64,000 bases of DNA from CAYORM01 sp964406375 (GTDB lineage Bacteria > Pseudomonadota > Alphaproteobacteria > DSM-16000 > Inquilinaceae). Below the pieces are notes generated by a model. It had not been told where the DNA came from. It saw only the letters and a program-made list of their open reading frames with translations, and did no database searches. Positions within the stretch are counted from its first letter, which is position 1, and each line of letters begins with the position of its first letter. Position numbers and translations under genes: made by a program. Positions 42,774 through 50,912 of this stretch are shown one piece after another. The stretch covers positions 1 to 64,000 of the forward strand of contig CAYORM010000002.1 in the NCBI GenBank assembly GCA_964406375.1. Direction: 5' to 3'.

Positions 42774-43523
42774 TCAGTGGGCCGTCCATCCGCCATCGAC
42801 CAGAAGCGTCGAGCCGGTGGTCATCGCCGAGGCGTCCGAGGCGAGGAAGAGGGCCGCAGCCGCCACATCCTCCGGCGTCGCAAGCCGGTCGAGCAGGATC
42901 ATCTCGTCGACATGGGCCCGGAACTCCGGCCGGGCGAGGAAAGGCCGGGTCATCGGCGTCTCGACGAAGGTCGGGGCGAGGCTGTTCACGCGGATGCCGG
43001 TACCGCGCAGATCGAGCGCCATCGCGCGGGTCAGCCCTTCGATCGCGAATTTCGTCGTGCAGTAGACCGTGCGCCCCGGCAGCCCGACATGCCCCGCCTG
43101 CGAGCCAATATGGACGACCGATCCGCGCGTGCCGTCGCGCACCATGCGGCGGACGGCAGCCTGGGCGGTGAAGAAGGCGGCGCGGATGTTGAGATCGACC
43201 ACCCGGTCGAAGCTCTCCTCGTCGACCTCGAGGAAAGGCTGCGGGATGTTGGTGCCGGCATTGTTAATCAGCACGTCGAGCCGCGGCAGTGCCGCGAAAG
43301 CCGCCTCGACACCCTTGCGGTCGCGGACGTCGAGCGGCAGCGGATGGGCGGTGACGCCGAGTGCCTCGACCGCCGCCACGGCCGCATCGAGATCGGCCGA
43401 GGGGCGGGCGAGGAGGGCGACCGCCGCCCCCGCCTCGGCCAGCGCCAGCGCGCAGGCGCGGCCGATCCCCTTGCTGGCACCGGTGACGACGGCGAGCCTG
43501 CCGTCGAGGCGGAAGCGGCTCAT
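42774..43523 (-). CDS. SDR family oxidoreductase
   Basis: A 249-residue classical SDR, resembling gluconate/sugar dehydrogenases. TGASKGIG is at residues 14-21, NNAG in LDVLINNAGTN, the catalytic Ser in VVHIGS, and YCTTK holds Tyr and Lys. Last gene of the LacI-linked catabolic operon, overlapping the previous gene by ATGA. It probably oxidises or reduces a polyol, keto-acid or sugar-acid intermediate of that pathway (inference). Confidence 0.9.
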   Translation of the reverse strand: MSRFRLDGRLAVVTGASKGIGRACALALAEAGAAVALLARPSADLDAAVAAVEALGVTAHPLPLDVRDRKGVEAAFAALPRLDVLINNAGTNIPQPFLEVDEESFDRVVDLNIRAAFFTAQAAVRRMVRDGTRGSVVHIGSQAGHVGLPGRTVYCTTKFAIEGLTRAMALDLRGTGIRVNSLAPTFVETPMTRPFLARPEFRAHVDEMILLDRLATPEDVAAAALFLASDASAMTTGSTLLVDGGWTAH

Positions 43524-44485
43524 CCCGCCTCCCCGCCCTCGACGTCGCGCTTGTGGCGGGCGAGTGCCATCAGCCGCTGGTCCCGCCAGCGGCGGCGTTC
43601 GGCCAGCCGATCGGCCGGCAGGCTCTCGCGACGCTCGGCCTCGACCCGGCTGATGAGGTCCTCGCTCCAGGGCTGCGGATCACGCCGGTCCTCGGCGATC
43701 CGCAGATAGAGGCCGCCCAGCCGCCGCGCATAATCGGCGATGCCGCCCGGCGCGTTCAGGTCGATGGTCTCGAAGGGCCCCATGAAGGACCAGCGCCAGC
43801 CGAGCCCGTGCGACACCGTCTTGTCGATATCGGCGAGCGAGGCATAGCCCGCTTCGGCGAGCGCCCAGGCCTCGCGCAGCAGCGCGCCCTGCAGGCGGTT
43901 GAGGATGAACCCCTCGATCTCGCGCCGCACCCGGATCGGCACCTGGCCTGCCCGCTCCATCACCGCGGCGGTGCGCTCGACGGTTTCCGGCGCCGTCCAG
44001 GGTGCCGGCACCAGCTCGACGATCGGCACCAGATAGGGCGGGTTGACCGGATGGGCGATCAGATAGTTCGCGGCATGGACGAGCCCCTCGGTGAAGGCCG
44101 AGGCGGGGATCCCCGAGGAGGATGACCCGACGATGGTATCGGGTCCGACCACCGCGTCGATCCGTTCGAACAGGGCGCGCTTCACATCGACCCGCTCGAA
44201 GACCGATTCCTGGACGTAGCCGGCGCCGTCGAGCGCCGCCTCCAGCGTTTCGACCGTCTCGATCCGGTCGAGGATCGGCCGCGCCTCGGAGACGAGCCCC
44301 GCCGCGACGAGGTCGCCGACGCTGTCGGCGAGCCCGGCGGGGAAGCGCGCCATCGTGCCGGCATCGCCGTCATAGACGCGGACGGACAGGCCGGCGCGGG
44401 CGAAGACGATCGCCCAGCCGGTTCCCACAAGGCCCGCGCCGACGATGCCGACGGGGCCAGTGATCTCTGCCGTCATCGTGCTCAC
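43520..44485 (-). CDS. 3-hydroxyacyl-CoA dehydrogenase family protein (carnitine/gulonate dehydrogenase-like)
   Basis: A 321-residue NAD-dependent dehydrogenase. The Rossmann motif is GIVGAGLVGTGWAIVFARAG; the catalytic-type His is in HPVNPPYLVPIVELVP; the helical C-domain contains GFILNRLQGALLREAWAL. Single-domain members of this group include L-carnitine dehydrogenase and L-gulonate 3-dehydrogenase, which act on free hydroxy acids rather than CoA esters. The start is a GTG in GTGA overlap with the MBL gene stop, or an ATG 9 nt later. Part of the LacI-linked operon. Confidence 0.88.
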   Translation of the reverse strand: MSTMTAEITGPVGIVGAGLVGTGWAIVFARAGLSVRVYDGDAGTMARFPAGLADSVGDLVAAGLVSEARPILDRIETVETLEAALDGAGYVQESVFERVDVKRALFERIDAVVGPDTIVGSSSSGIPASAFTEGLVHAANYLIAHPVNPPYLVPIVELVPAPWTAPETVERTAAVMERAGQVPIRVRREIEGFILNRLQGALLREAWALAEAGYASLADIDKTVSHGLGWRWSFMGPFETIDLNAPGGIADYARRLGGLYLRIAEDRRDPQPWSEDLISRVEAERRESLPADRLAERRRWRDQRLMALARHKRDVEGGEAG

Positions 44486-45369
44486 GCCACAGCCGAGGTG
44501 GCACCGTCGGCGAGGCAGATCTCGCTGATGCGCAGCCCGTTCTCGGCGATCCGCGAGGGGAAGGCGTCACGCAGCCGCTCCTCATGGATCGGGATGATCC
44601 GCCGCGCCTCGTAGCCCGTCTGCTTCATCATCTCCTCGGTCGCGAGCACGAGGTTCATCTGGCTGCCGAGGGCGAGGCCGACCGGCACATACATGTGGTC
44701 GACATCCACGACGGCCCCGTCGCCCTCTAGATTGTCGAATTGGTAGACGAGGTCACCGGCGAGGATCCACGTGTCCTCGGACGGCCGGCGGCCGTCATTG
44801 CGGACGGTGACCCACATCGAGCCGAAGGTGTGGCTGTCATAGGCGACATGCAGGTCGATGCCGGGCAACACGTCTTCCATCGTACCGTCGACGACGACGA
44901 GGCGCTTGTCGCGGGCGAGCTGCACGCCGCGCAGGATGTCGCCCGGATCCACCGCGACCATCATCCAGCGCATCCGGTCGGGCAGCGACATCGCCCAGAC
45001 CCAGTCCTGCAGCTCGCGCTTCTGGATGTAGAACTTGGCGTTCGGGAACGCCTCGACCGCGCCGAAATGATCGAAATGCGCGTGGGTGATGAAGACGGTG
45101 TCGACATCCTCCGGCCGCACACCGAGCTCACCCAGCACCGTCTTGGGCGGATGCCAGTTCTCGACGCCGAACTTGTCGCCGAGATGCTTGCCATAGGCCG
45201 TGTTGTCGTAGCCGACATCGACCAGGGCCGTATGCCCCTCGCCTTTGATCAGCACGTAGCAGTAGGGCAGCTTGACGTAGCCCTGGTTGTGCGCGCCGTA
45301 GAGGACACCACTTTTGTGGTAGTTGGGGACGTAGGAATATTCCAGAACGTGGATCGAATACTGGGCCAT
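44482..45369 (-). CDS. MBL-fold metallohydrolase (AHL-lactonase-like)
   Basis: A 295-residue metallo-beta-lactamase-fold hydrolase. The metal-binding signature is THAHFDHFG (HxHxDH); further ligands are His in AYDSHTFGSM, Asp in AGDLVYQ and His near PIHEE. It looks like the N-acyl-homoserine-lactonase group, but in this operon a sugar-acid lactone or ester is a more natural substrate (inference). The start at 45369 has AGGAG upstream; an in-frame extension of 11 residues lacks support. Confidence 0.88.
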   Translation of the reverse strand: MAQYSIHVLEYSYVPNYHKSGVLYGAHNQGYVKLPYCYVLIKGEGHTALVDVGYDNTAYGKHLGDKFGVENWHPPKTVLGELGVRPEDVDTVFITHAHFDHFGAVEAFPNAKFYIQKRELQDWVWAMSLPDRMRWMMVAVDPGDILRGVQLARDKRLVVVDGTMEDVLPGIDLHVAYDSHTFGSMWVTVRNDGRRPSEDTWILAGDLVYQFDNLEGDGAVVDVDHMYVPVGLALGSQMNLVLATEEMMKQTGYEARRIIPIHEERLRDAFPSRIAENGLRISEICLADGATSAVA

Positions 45370-45398
45370 CGCGTCTCCTCCGGGATCTTCCCTGGTCG

Positions 45399-45953
45399 TC
45401 AATCCGGCCGTGGCGCCGCCGGGGCGCCACAGCTGCAGCAGGCGTGACGGAAATCGACCGGCGCCATGCCGGCCCGCGGCTCGGCCGCGGCGAGCAGGCG
45501 CCGGTGGACATCGAACAGCGCACGGACCACCCCATCGAGATCTGCACTCGCCGGGTCGATGAGGTCCAGTCGCCGGGTCATGCGCTCGGCCACCCGATCG
45601 AGCGCCGCGCCGACCTCCGCCAGCGCCTCGGCATGGCGGGCGGCGCCGGGCGGCGGCCGCAATGCCGGCAGGCGGCGGCGCGCCTCGGCGAGCTGGCCGC
45701 GCGCGGCATCGAGCAGCGCGGCGTGGCGGTCACGCTCGGCGGCCCCCGTCTGCAGCAGGATCAGGATGCCGGAGAGCTGGCCGAGGACCCGCTTGAACGC
45801 GTCGTAGAGCGGCCGTGCCTCACCGCAATAGACCGCAATCGCCTCATCGGTGATGCCCTCGGCGAACAGCGCCTCGGGTTGCGCCTCCTCGGGCACCGCC
45901 CAGATGTCGCAATCGGCGGCATGGACGACGGCGCCAGCCGTGACGGGGATCAT
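45399..45953 (-). CDS. Hypothetical protein, unknown family
   Basis: A 184-residue cytoplasmic protein I do not recognise. The N-terminal 60 residues are mixed (MIPVTAGAVVHAADCDIWAV), residues about 70-160 are strongly helical with Ala/Arg heptads, and the end holds a FRHACCSCG cluster that might bind a metal. The start overlaps the LacI-regulator stop by ATGA, so it belongs to the operon; it is followed by the MBL gene 29 nt later. Upstream in-frame sequence within the LacI gene is Arg/Gly-rich and not protein-like. Confidence 0.6.
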   Translation of the reverse strand: MIPVTAGAVVHAADCDIWAVPEEAQPEALFAEGITDEAIAVYCGEARPLYDAFKRVLGQLSGILILLQTGAAERDRHAALLDAARGQLAEARRRLPALRPPPGAARHAEALAEVGAALDRVAERMTRRLDLIDPASADLDGVVRALFDVHRRLLAAAEPRAGMAPVDFRHACCSCGAPAAPRPD

Positions 45954-47020
45954 CGCACCTCCTCCAGTCGCGCCGAGCCGCGCCGGATCAACCGCCCGGG
46001 CAGGATGCGGATCGCCGGCGGGGCATCCCGGTCGGCGAGCAGCCGCTCCGTCTCCTCGATCACCGCATCCATCATCGCATTGACCGGCTGGCGGACGGTG
46101 GTGAGGGAATAGGACGGCCAGCTCGCCATGGTGATGTCGTCGAAGCCGATGATGGAAAGCTCGTCCGGCACCTTGAGCCCCAGCTCCTGCCGGGCGGAAT
46201 CGAGCGCGCCGATCGCGACGATGTCGTTGGCGCAGAAGATCGCGTCCGGCGCCGCGCGATGGTCGAACAGCCGCTTGATGGCGGAGTGACCGGCCTCGTA
46301 GGAGAAGCTGCCGCCCTCCTCCACCGCCGGCGGGTCGCAGCCCAGCTCGACGCAGGCTTCGGCGAAACCGCGCAGGCGATCCTGATTGGTCGAGGTGTCG
46401 GGCAGGCCGGCGATATAGGCGAGGCGCCGGTGGCCGGCGGCGATCAGCGTCGCCGCCACCAGCCGCCCGCCCGCGAAGTTGTCGCAGGCGACCGCGGTCG
46501 CCCCGGAGTTCGGCACATAGCGGTTGAACAGCAGGACCGGCGTGCCGGCGCGACGGCATTCCGAGACCATGTCGGAGGACATGGTCGCAGCCAAGACGAT
46601 CGCGATGTCCGGGCTGTACTGCAGCAACATCGGCAAGGTCTCGTCGACATTGCGGCCGGCGCCGGCGAAGTACAGCATCGTGCGCAGCCCCGCCTCCTGC
46701 AGCCGCAGGGTCAGCGTCGTCAGTACCTCCGGGTAGAACGGGTTGGTGATGTCGGCGACGACGATGCCGGCGATCTTGCTGCGCCTGGTGGTCAGGCTGC
46801 GGGCGAAGGGGTTGGGCTGATAGCCCAGCGCCTCCGCCGCCTCCAACACCCGCGCGCGGGTCTCGGGCGCGATGACCGCCTGTTCGGTGAAGGCGCGGGA
46901 GACGGTCGAGACCGAGACGCCCAGCCGCCGCGCGACGTCGCGCGCGGTCACGCGCGACCAGCCGGCGCTCTCCGCCCCGGCGGCGTGACCGCGTGGCCAT
47001 CTCCCCTTCCGTTCTCCCAT
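45950..47020 (-). CDS. LacI-family transcriptional regulator
   Basis: A 356-residue repressor. The helix-turn-helix is VTARDVARRLGVSVSTVSRA and the hinge helix ends at about residue 80, followed by a ribose-binding-protein-like effector domain (KIAGIVVADITNPFYPEVLT, GFDDITMASWP). It lies inside the operon it probably controls. Two sites fitting the LacI-family consensus TGNAANCGNTTNCA lie upstream of the ABC ATPase and binding-protein genes. The ATG at 47020 has GAGGG upstream and gives a 22-residue lead before the HTH; an earlier in-frame start would intrude into the HisD-like gene. Confidence 0.93.
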   Translation of the reverse strand: MGERKGRWPRGHAAGAESAGWSRVTARDVARRLGVSVSTVSRAFTEQAVIAPETRARVLEAAEALGYQPNPFARSLTTRRSKIAGIVVADITNPFYPEVLTTLTLRLQEAGLRTMLYFAGAGRNVDETLPMLLQYSPDIAIVLAATMSSDMVSECRRAGTPVLLFNRYVPNSGATAVACDNFAGGRLVAATLIAAGHRRLAYIAGLPDTSTNQDRLRGFAEACVELGCDPPAVEEGGSFSYEAGHSAIKRLFDHRAAPDAIFCANDIVAIGALDSARQELGLKVPDELSIIGFDDITMASWPSYSLTTVRQPVNAMMDAVIEETERLLADRDAPPAIRILPGRLIRRGSARLEEVR

Positions 47021-47043
47021 CAGCCCTCGACCTTCCGCGACCC

Positions 47044-48330
47044 TCAGACGTCGTTGCGCCCGCCATAGCGCCGGACGCGCAGATCGGCCTGCTCCTTGTG
47101 GCCGGCGAAGTTCTCGATGGCACAGAGCCGCGAGCAATACTCGCCGATCACCACGCTGGCCTCCTCGGTGCAGCGCTGATAGGTCACCGTCTTGAGGAAC
47201 TTGCCGACCCAGAGGCCGCCGGTGTAGCGCGCGGCGGTCTTGGTCGGAAGCGTATGGTTGGTGCCGATCACCTTGTCGCCATAGGCGACGTTGGTCTCCT
47301 TGCCAAGGAACAGCGAACCGTAATTGGTCATCCGCTCGAGGAACCAGTTCGGGTCGACCGTCAGCACCTCGACATGCTCGGAGGCGATACGCTCGGCCTC
47401 GGCCAGCATCTCCTCGTCATCCTCGGCGAGGATGACCTGTCCGTAATCACGCCAGGCCTGTCCGGCAACGGCCGCCGTCGGCAGCACCTTCAGCTGCCGC
47501 TCGATCTCGGCCATCGTATCCTCGGCGACACGACGCGAGGTAGTCAGCAGCACCGCGGGCGAGTTCGGGCCGTGCTCGGCCTGTCCCAGAAGGTCGGTCG
47601 CGCACATCTCGCCATCGGCCGTGTCGTCGGCGATGACCAGGATCTCGGTCGGCCCGGCGAGCAGGTCGATGCCGACGCGGCCGAAGAGCTGCCGCTTGGC
47701 CTCGGCGACATAGGCGTTGCCCGGCCCCACCAGCATGTCGACCGGCGCGATCTCCTCGGTGCCGAGCGCCATCGCCGCGACCGCCTGAACGCCGCCGAGC
47801 AGGTAGATCTCGTCCGCACCGGCCAAGGCCATGGCGGCAATCGTCGCAGCATGCGGCTTGCCGCCGGTCGGCGGCGTGCAGGCGATGACCCGCTTGGCGC
47901 CCGCAACCCGCGCCGTCAGGATGCTCATATGGGCCGAGGCGACCATCGGGTAGCGGCCGCCCGGGATGTAGCAGCCGACGCTGTTGACCGGGATGTGCTT
48001 GTGCCCGAGCGTCACGCCCGGGATCGTCTCGATCTCGACCGGCAGCATCGAGGCCTTCTGGGCCTCGGCGAAACGCCGGATCTGCGCCTGGGCGAACTTG
48101 ATGTCCTCGATCGTCTGCGCCGGCAGGCTGTCGATGCAGGCGGCGATCTCGGCATCGGACAGGCGGAAGCTCGCGGGGCTCCACTTGTCGAACTGCTCGG
48201 AATAGGCCCTGACTGCGGCACCGCCTTCCCGCTTCACGCGGTCGAGGATGCCCAGCACGGTCTCCCGGACGGACGCGTCCGCGGCGTCCACCGCTTCGGG
48301 ATCCATGCCCGCCTTGAGAATCTCCGCCAT
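47044..48330 (-). CDS. Histidinol-dehydrogenase-family protein (not histidine biosynthesis)
   Basis: A 428-residue zinc- and NAD-dependent dehydrogenase of the HisD fold. Blocks: HIPVNSVGCYIPGGRYPM, DLLAGPTEILVIADDTADGE, DLLGQAEHGPNSPAVLL and GTNHTLPTKTAARYTGGLWV. Family members outside histidine pathways, such as sulfopropanediol 3-dehydrogenase, oxidise a primary alcohol in two steps to an acid. Location between a sugar-type binding protein and a LacI gene, with no his genes, supports a catabolic role. Its start is 75 nt past the binding-protein stop, beyond a strong hairpin. Confidence 0.9.
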   Translation of the reverse strand: MAEILKAGMDPEAVDAADASVRETVLGILDRVKREGGAAVRAYSEQFDKWSPASFRLSDAEIAACIDSLPAQTIEDIKFAQAQIRRFAEAQKASMLPVEIETIPGVTLGHKHIPVNSVGCYIPGGRYPMVASAHMSILTARVAGAKRVIACTPPTGGKPHAATIAAMALAGADEIYLLGGVQAVAAMALGTEEIAPVDMLVGPGNAYVAEAKRQLFGRVGIDLLAGPTEILVIADDTADGEMCATDLLGQAEHGPNSPAVLLTTSRRVAEDTMAEIERQLKVLPTAAVAGQAWRDYGQVILAEDDEEMLAEAERIASEHVEVLTVDPNWFLERMTNYGSLFLGKETNVAYGDKVIGTNHTLPTKTAARYTGGLWVGKFLKTVTYQRCTEEASVVIGEYCSRLCAIENFAGHKEQADLRVRRYGGRNDV

Positions 48331-48361
48331 CGTCTTCTTCGCACCTTTGCTTCTGCAAGTC

Positions 48362-48389
48362 GGACGGGGAGCGCCGGCGCTCCCCGTCC
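48362..48389 (-). terminator. Strong intercistronic hairpin after binding-protein gene
   Basis: A perfect 28-bp palindrome, GGACGGGGAGCGCC followed directly by its reverse complement, lies 15 nt beyond the binding-protein stop. No T-run. It probably stabilises or attenuates the operon transcript at this point. Confidence 0.65.
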
Positions 48390-48404
48390 CGTCACGGTCC
48401 TGCC

Positions 48405-49634
48405 TCAGTCGGCCGGGTCGACGGTCGGCTCGACCTTGGTCAGCGCGTACAGATCCTCCGGCGGATCGCACTGCTGGCAGTTGATGCCCGGCTCGTTCGG
48501 CGCGGCGATCACGACGTCAGCCGGCAGCGGCTGGATCGTGGCGCCCGGCGTCGGCACGCCCTCGAGCGCCGAGGCGAGGCTCAGCTCGGGCAGCAGAACC
48601 GGGTCGAACACCTCAGTGACGAAGGAGCTCGGCACCTTGTCCGCCGGGAAGGCATTGCAGCCATTCTCGAAGGTGTCGCCCTCGCACAGCGTCACCTGGT
48701 CGGCCGGTACCCAGGGCAGCGGATACTCGATGTTCATCGGCTCGAGTTCGCGCTGACCGGTGAGGATCTCCATCATCAGCTTGAAGGCGTAGCCCGACTG
48801 CGCCGGCGGTGAGCCGGCCGAGACGCCCCGCAGGCCGCGCGCCTGCAGCTCCGGATCGGCCAGCGCCAAGCGGAAGCCGTTGGAGTTCTCGCCGGTGATC
48901 GGGATCAGATCCTCACGGCCCGACTGCAGAAGCGCCTCGATCGCACCATACTCGCCGGCCTGCGCCCAGATGCCATCGACATCCGGATGGGCGGCGAGCG
49001 CCATCGCCGTCTCCTGCTGGGTCGTGCGGTCGTCCCAGTAGCTGTAGTACTCGGCGACCACCTCGATCCCCGGATAGCGGTCGAACACCGCCATCGCGCC
49101 CGCCGTGTGGCGCTCGTCGACCGAGTTGCCGGGCACGCCGCGCGACAGGAAGATCTTGCCTTCGCCGCCCAGCTCGTTGACCAGCGCCTGCGCGGTGTTC
49201 TCGCCGAAGCCCGCGGTGATGTAGCTGATGTTGTAGGCGCAGGGCTCGGTGACCGTGGCGTCGTACATGAAGAACAGGACGCCCTGGTCGCAACCGCGCC
49301 GGATCGTGCGGTTGAGCGCGGTCGACGAGATCGGGAAGCTGATGATCCCGTCGGCGCCCTCGGCGATCATGCTCTCATAGTCCGAGATCTGCGCCTGCGG
49401 GTCAGTGCCCGAGATCACCTCGATCAGCTCGACCATCTCGTCATAGGGCGGCGTCGCGGCGAGCGCCTTGACGATGTTGGCCGCCTCGCTCTGCCAAGCA
49501 TTGCCGGAGTAGCTGAGCGACAGGTAGATCTTGAACCGCTCGGTGGGTTCGTCCTGCGCCTGCGCGACCCCGCCGATCGCCCAGCAGGCGACCCCGGCAG
49601 CGAGCAGGGCTGTGAGGGTCTTTCTCCCCGACAT
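48405..49634 (-). CDS. Sugar-type ABC transporter substrate-binding protein
   Basis: A 409-residue periplasmic protein of the RbsB superfamily, longer than the usual 310-340. The signal peptide ends VAQAQD. Typical blocks: FKIYLSLSYSGNAWQSEAAN, EGADGIISFPISSTALN, GEGKIFLSRGVPGNSVDERH and DGIWAQAGEYGAIEALLQSG. The last 80 residues (after about 330) carry a Cys-containing extension (TLCEGDTFENGCNAF and CQQCDPPED) not normal for the family. GGAGGAAA supports the ATG. A LacI-type operator is about 120 nt upstream. Confidence 0.88.
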   Translation of the reverse strand: MSGRKTLTALLAAGVACWAIGGVAQAQDEPTERFKIYLSLSYSGNAWQSEAANIVKALAATPPYDEMVELIEVISGTDPQAQISDYESMIAEGADGIISFPISSTALNRTIRRGCDQGVLFFMYDATVTEPCAYNISYITAGFGENTAQALVNELGGEGKIFLSRGVPGNSVDERHTAGAMAVFDRYPGIEVVAEYYSYWDDRTTQQETAMALAAHPDVDGIWAQAGEYGAIEALLQSGREDLIPITGENSNGFRLALADPELQARGLRGVSAGSPPAQSGYAFKLMMEILTGQRELEPMNIEYPLPWVPADQVTLCEGDTFENGCNAFPADKVPSSFVTEVFDPVLLPELSLASALEGVPTPGATIQPLPADVVIAAPNEPGINCQQCDPPEDLYALTKVEPTVDPAD

Positions 49635-49753
49635 CTGGTTTCCTCCGTCTGTAACGCGCCGCTCATGCGGCGACATGGACGGCTCCGGTCACGACCGGCG
49701 CCGATGATGGCGTCCGAGGGGGCGCGTCGCCCGCCGGATCGCGCATGGGACTG

Positions 49754-49769
49754 ATGCAACCGGTTGCAT
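49754..49769. promoter_or_regulatory. LacI-family operator upstream of binding-protein gene
   Basis: ATGCAACCGGTTGCAT is a perfect 16-bp palindrome and contains the LacI/GalR consensus core TGNAANCGNTTNCA without a mismatch. It lies in the 177-nt gap between the permease gene and the binding-protein gene, implying an internal promoter controlled by the operon's LacI regulator. Confidence 0.75.
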
Positions 49770-49811
49770 GACCGCTTGCAGACCGGCCTGCCATCGCTCG
49801 CGCCGGCACGG

Positions 49812-50912
49812 TCATCCTGCCTTGCTCCCGCCAGCGCCGCTTCCGCCCGCCCGGCCCGGCCGGGCAAGCTGGGCACGCAGCGCCTCATAGAAGCTGTCGC
49901 GCAGCAGGATCAGGGCGATGAGGATGACAGAGCCCTCGATGATGGTCTTGCCACCCTGGCCGATGCCGAGCGCGGCGAGGATCGTGCCGAGGGTGGTCAG
50001 CAGAATCGCCCCGCCGAGCGTGCCGAGGAAGCTGCCGGCACCGCCGAGGATCGAGGAGCCGCCGATCACCACCGCCGCGACCGAGGGCAGCAGATAATCG
50101 TCACCCATCCGCAGCGTCGCGCCATTGGCGTAGCCGGCGAGCATCATCCCCGTAAATCCGGCGCACAGGCCGGACACCGCATAGGCGCTGACGGTCAGAA
50201 GCCGCGTCGGCAGCCCGGCGACATGGGCGGCATCAGGATTGTTGCCCACCGCGTAGAGGCGGCGGCCGAAGGCACTGCCCGACTGCACCAGCACCGCGAT
50301 CACGACGAAGATCGCAAGGATGATGATCAAGGCCGGCACGCCGAACCAGGTGCTGCGCATCAGCTCGGCGAGGAAGGGTGGGGCGTAGCCCCGCGGCGTG
50401 CCGCGGGTGAAGCCCAGGCACAGGCTGTAGATGATGATGCCGGTCGCCAGCGTCATGATGAAGGGCGGGATGCGCAGGAGCGTCACGCCAAGCCCGCTGA
50501 CTGCCCCGGCGGCCGCGCAGATCGCCAGGATCGCCGGCACGAGCAGCCACGCCCCCTCATTCGATCCGTTCATCCAGGCCGTCGTCAGGATACCGCCGAG
50601 CATGATGACCGAGGCGACCGACAGGTCGAGCCCGCGCACCAGGATCACGAGCCCCTGCCCGAAGGCGACGAACACGAGGAAGGAGGACAGGAAGAGGATC
50701 GTGCCGAGCTGCGACCAGGAGCCGAAGGACGGGCTGATCGCCCGCGATCCGAGGATCAGCGCGGCGGTCAGCACGAAGATCACGATCGTCGTGATCGTGC
50801 TGCTCGCCACCCGCGCCCGGGCGCGCTCGTCCACGGGCGCGCCGCCAATGCCCGATGCCGTCGTGCCGCCCTTCTGCTGCGCCATCGTCCCGGTATCCGC
50901 CTCGCTGCTCAC
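49812..50912 (-). CDS. Ribose-type ABC transporter permease
   Basis: A 366-residue permease of the BPD_transp_2 family: VRGLDLSVASVIMLGGILTT, RIPPFIMTLATGIIIYSLCL, AFGRRLYAVGNNPDAAHVAG. A cytoplasmic N-terminal tail of about 35 residues precedes the first helix. The start is a GTG overlapping the stop of the upstream permease (GTGA), the same coupling style as elsewhere in the operon; an ATG 27 nt later is the alternative. Confidence 0.9.
   Translation of the reverse strand: MSSEADTGTMAQQKGGTTASGIGGAPVDERARARVASSTITTIVIFVLTAALILGSRAISPSFGSWSQLGTILFLSSFLVFVAFGQGLVILVRGLDLSVASVIMLGGILTTAWMNGSNEGAWLLVPAILAICAAAGAVSGLGVTLLRIPPFIMTLATGIIIYSLCLGFTRGTPRGYAPPFLAELMRSTWFGVPALIIILAIFVVIAVLVQSGSAFGRRLYAVGNNPDAAHVAGLPTRLLTVSAYAVSGLCAGFTGMMLAGYANGATLRMGDDYLLPSVAAVVIGGSSILGGAGSFLGTLGGAILLTTLGTILAALGIGQGGKTIIEGSVILIALILLRDSFYEALRAQLARPGRAGGSGAGGSKAG

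Noticed and set aside
45954..47123. A long N-terminal extension of the 184-residue unknown protein through the LacI gene
   Set aside because: It lies out of frame within a complete LacI gene and reads as Arg/Gly-rich sequence; the ATGA overlap marks the real start.
47044..48330. Naming the HisD-like gene hisD of histidine biosynthesis
   Set aside because: No other his gene is nearby and the gene is embedded between a sugar-type binding protein and a LacI regulator.
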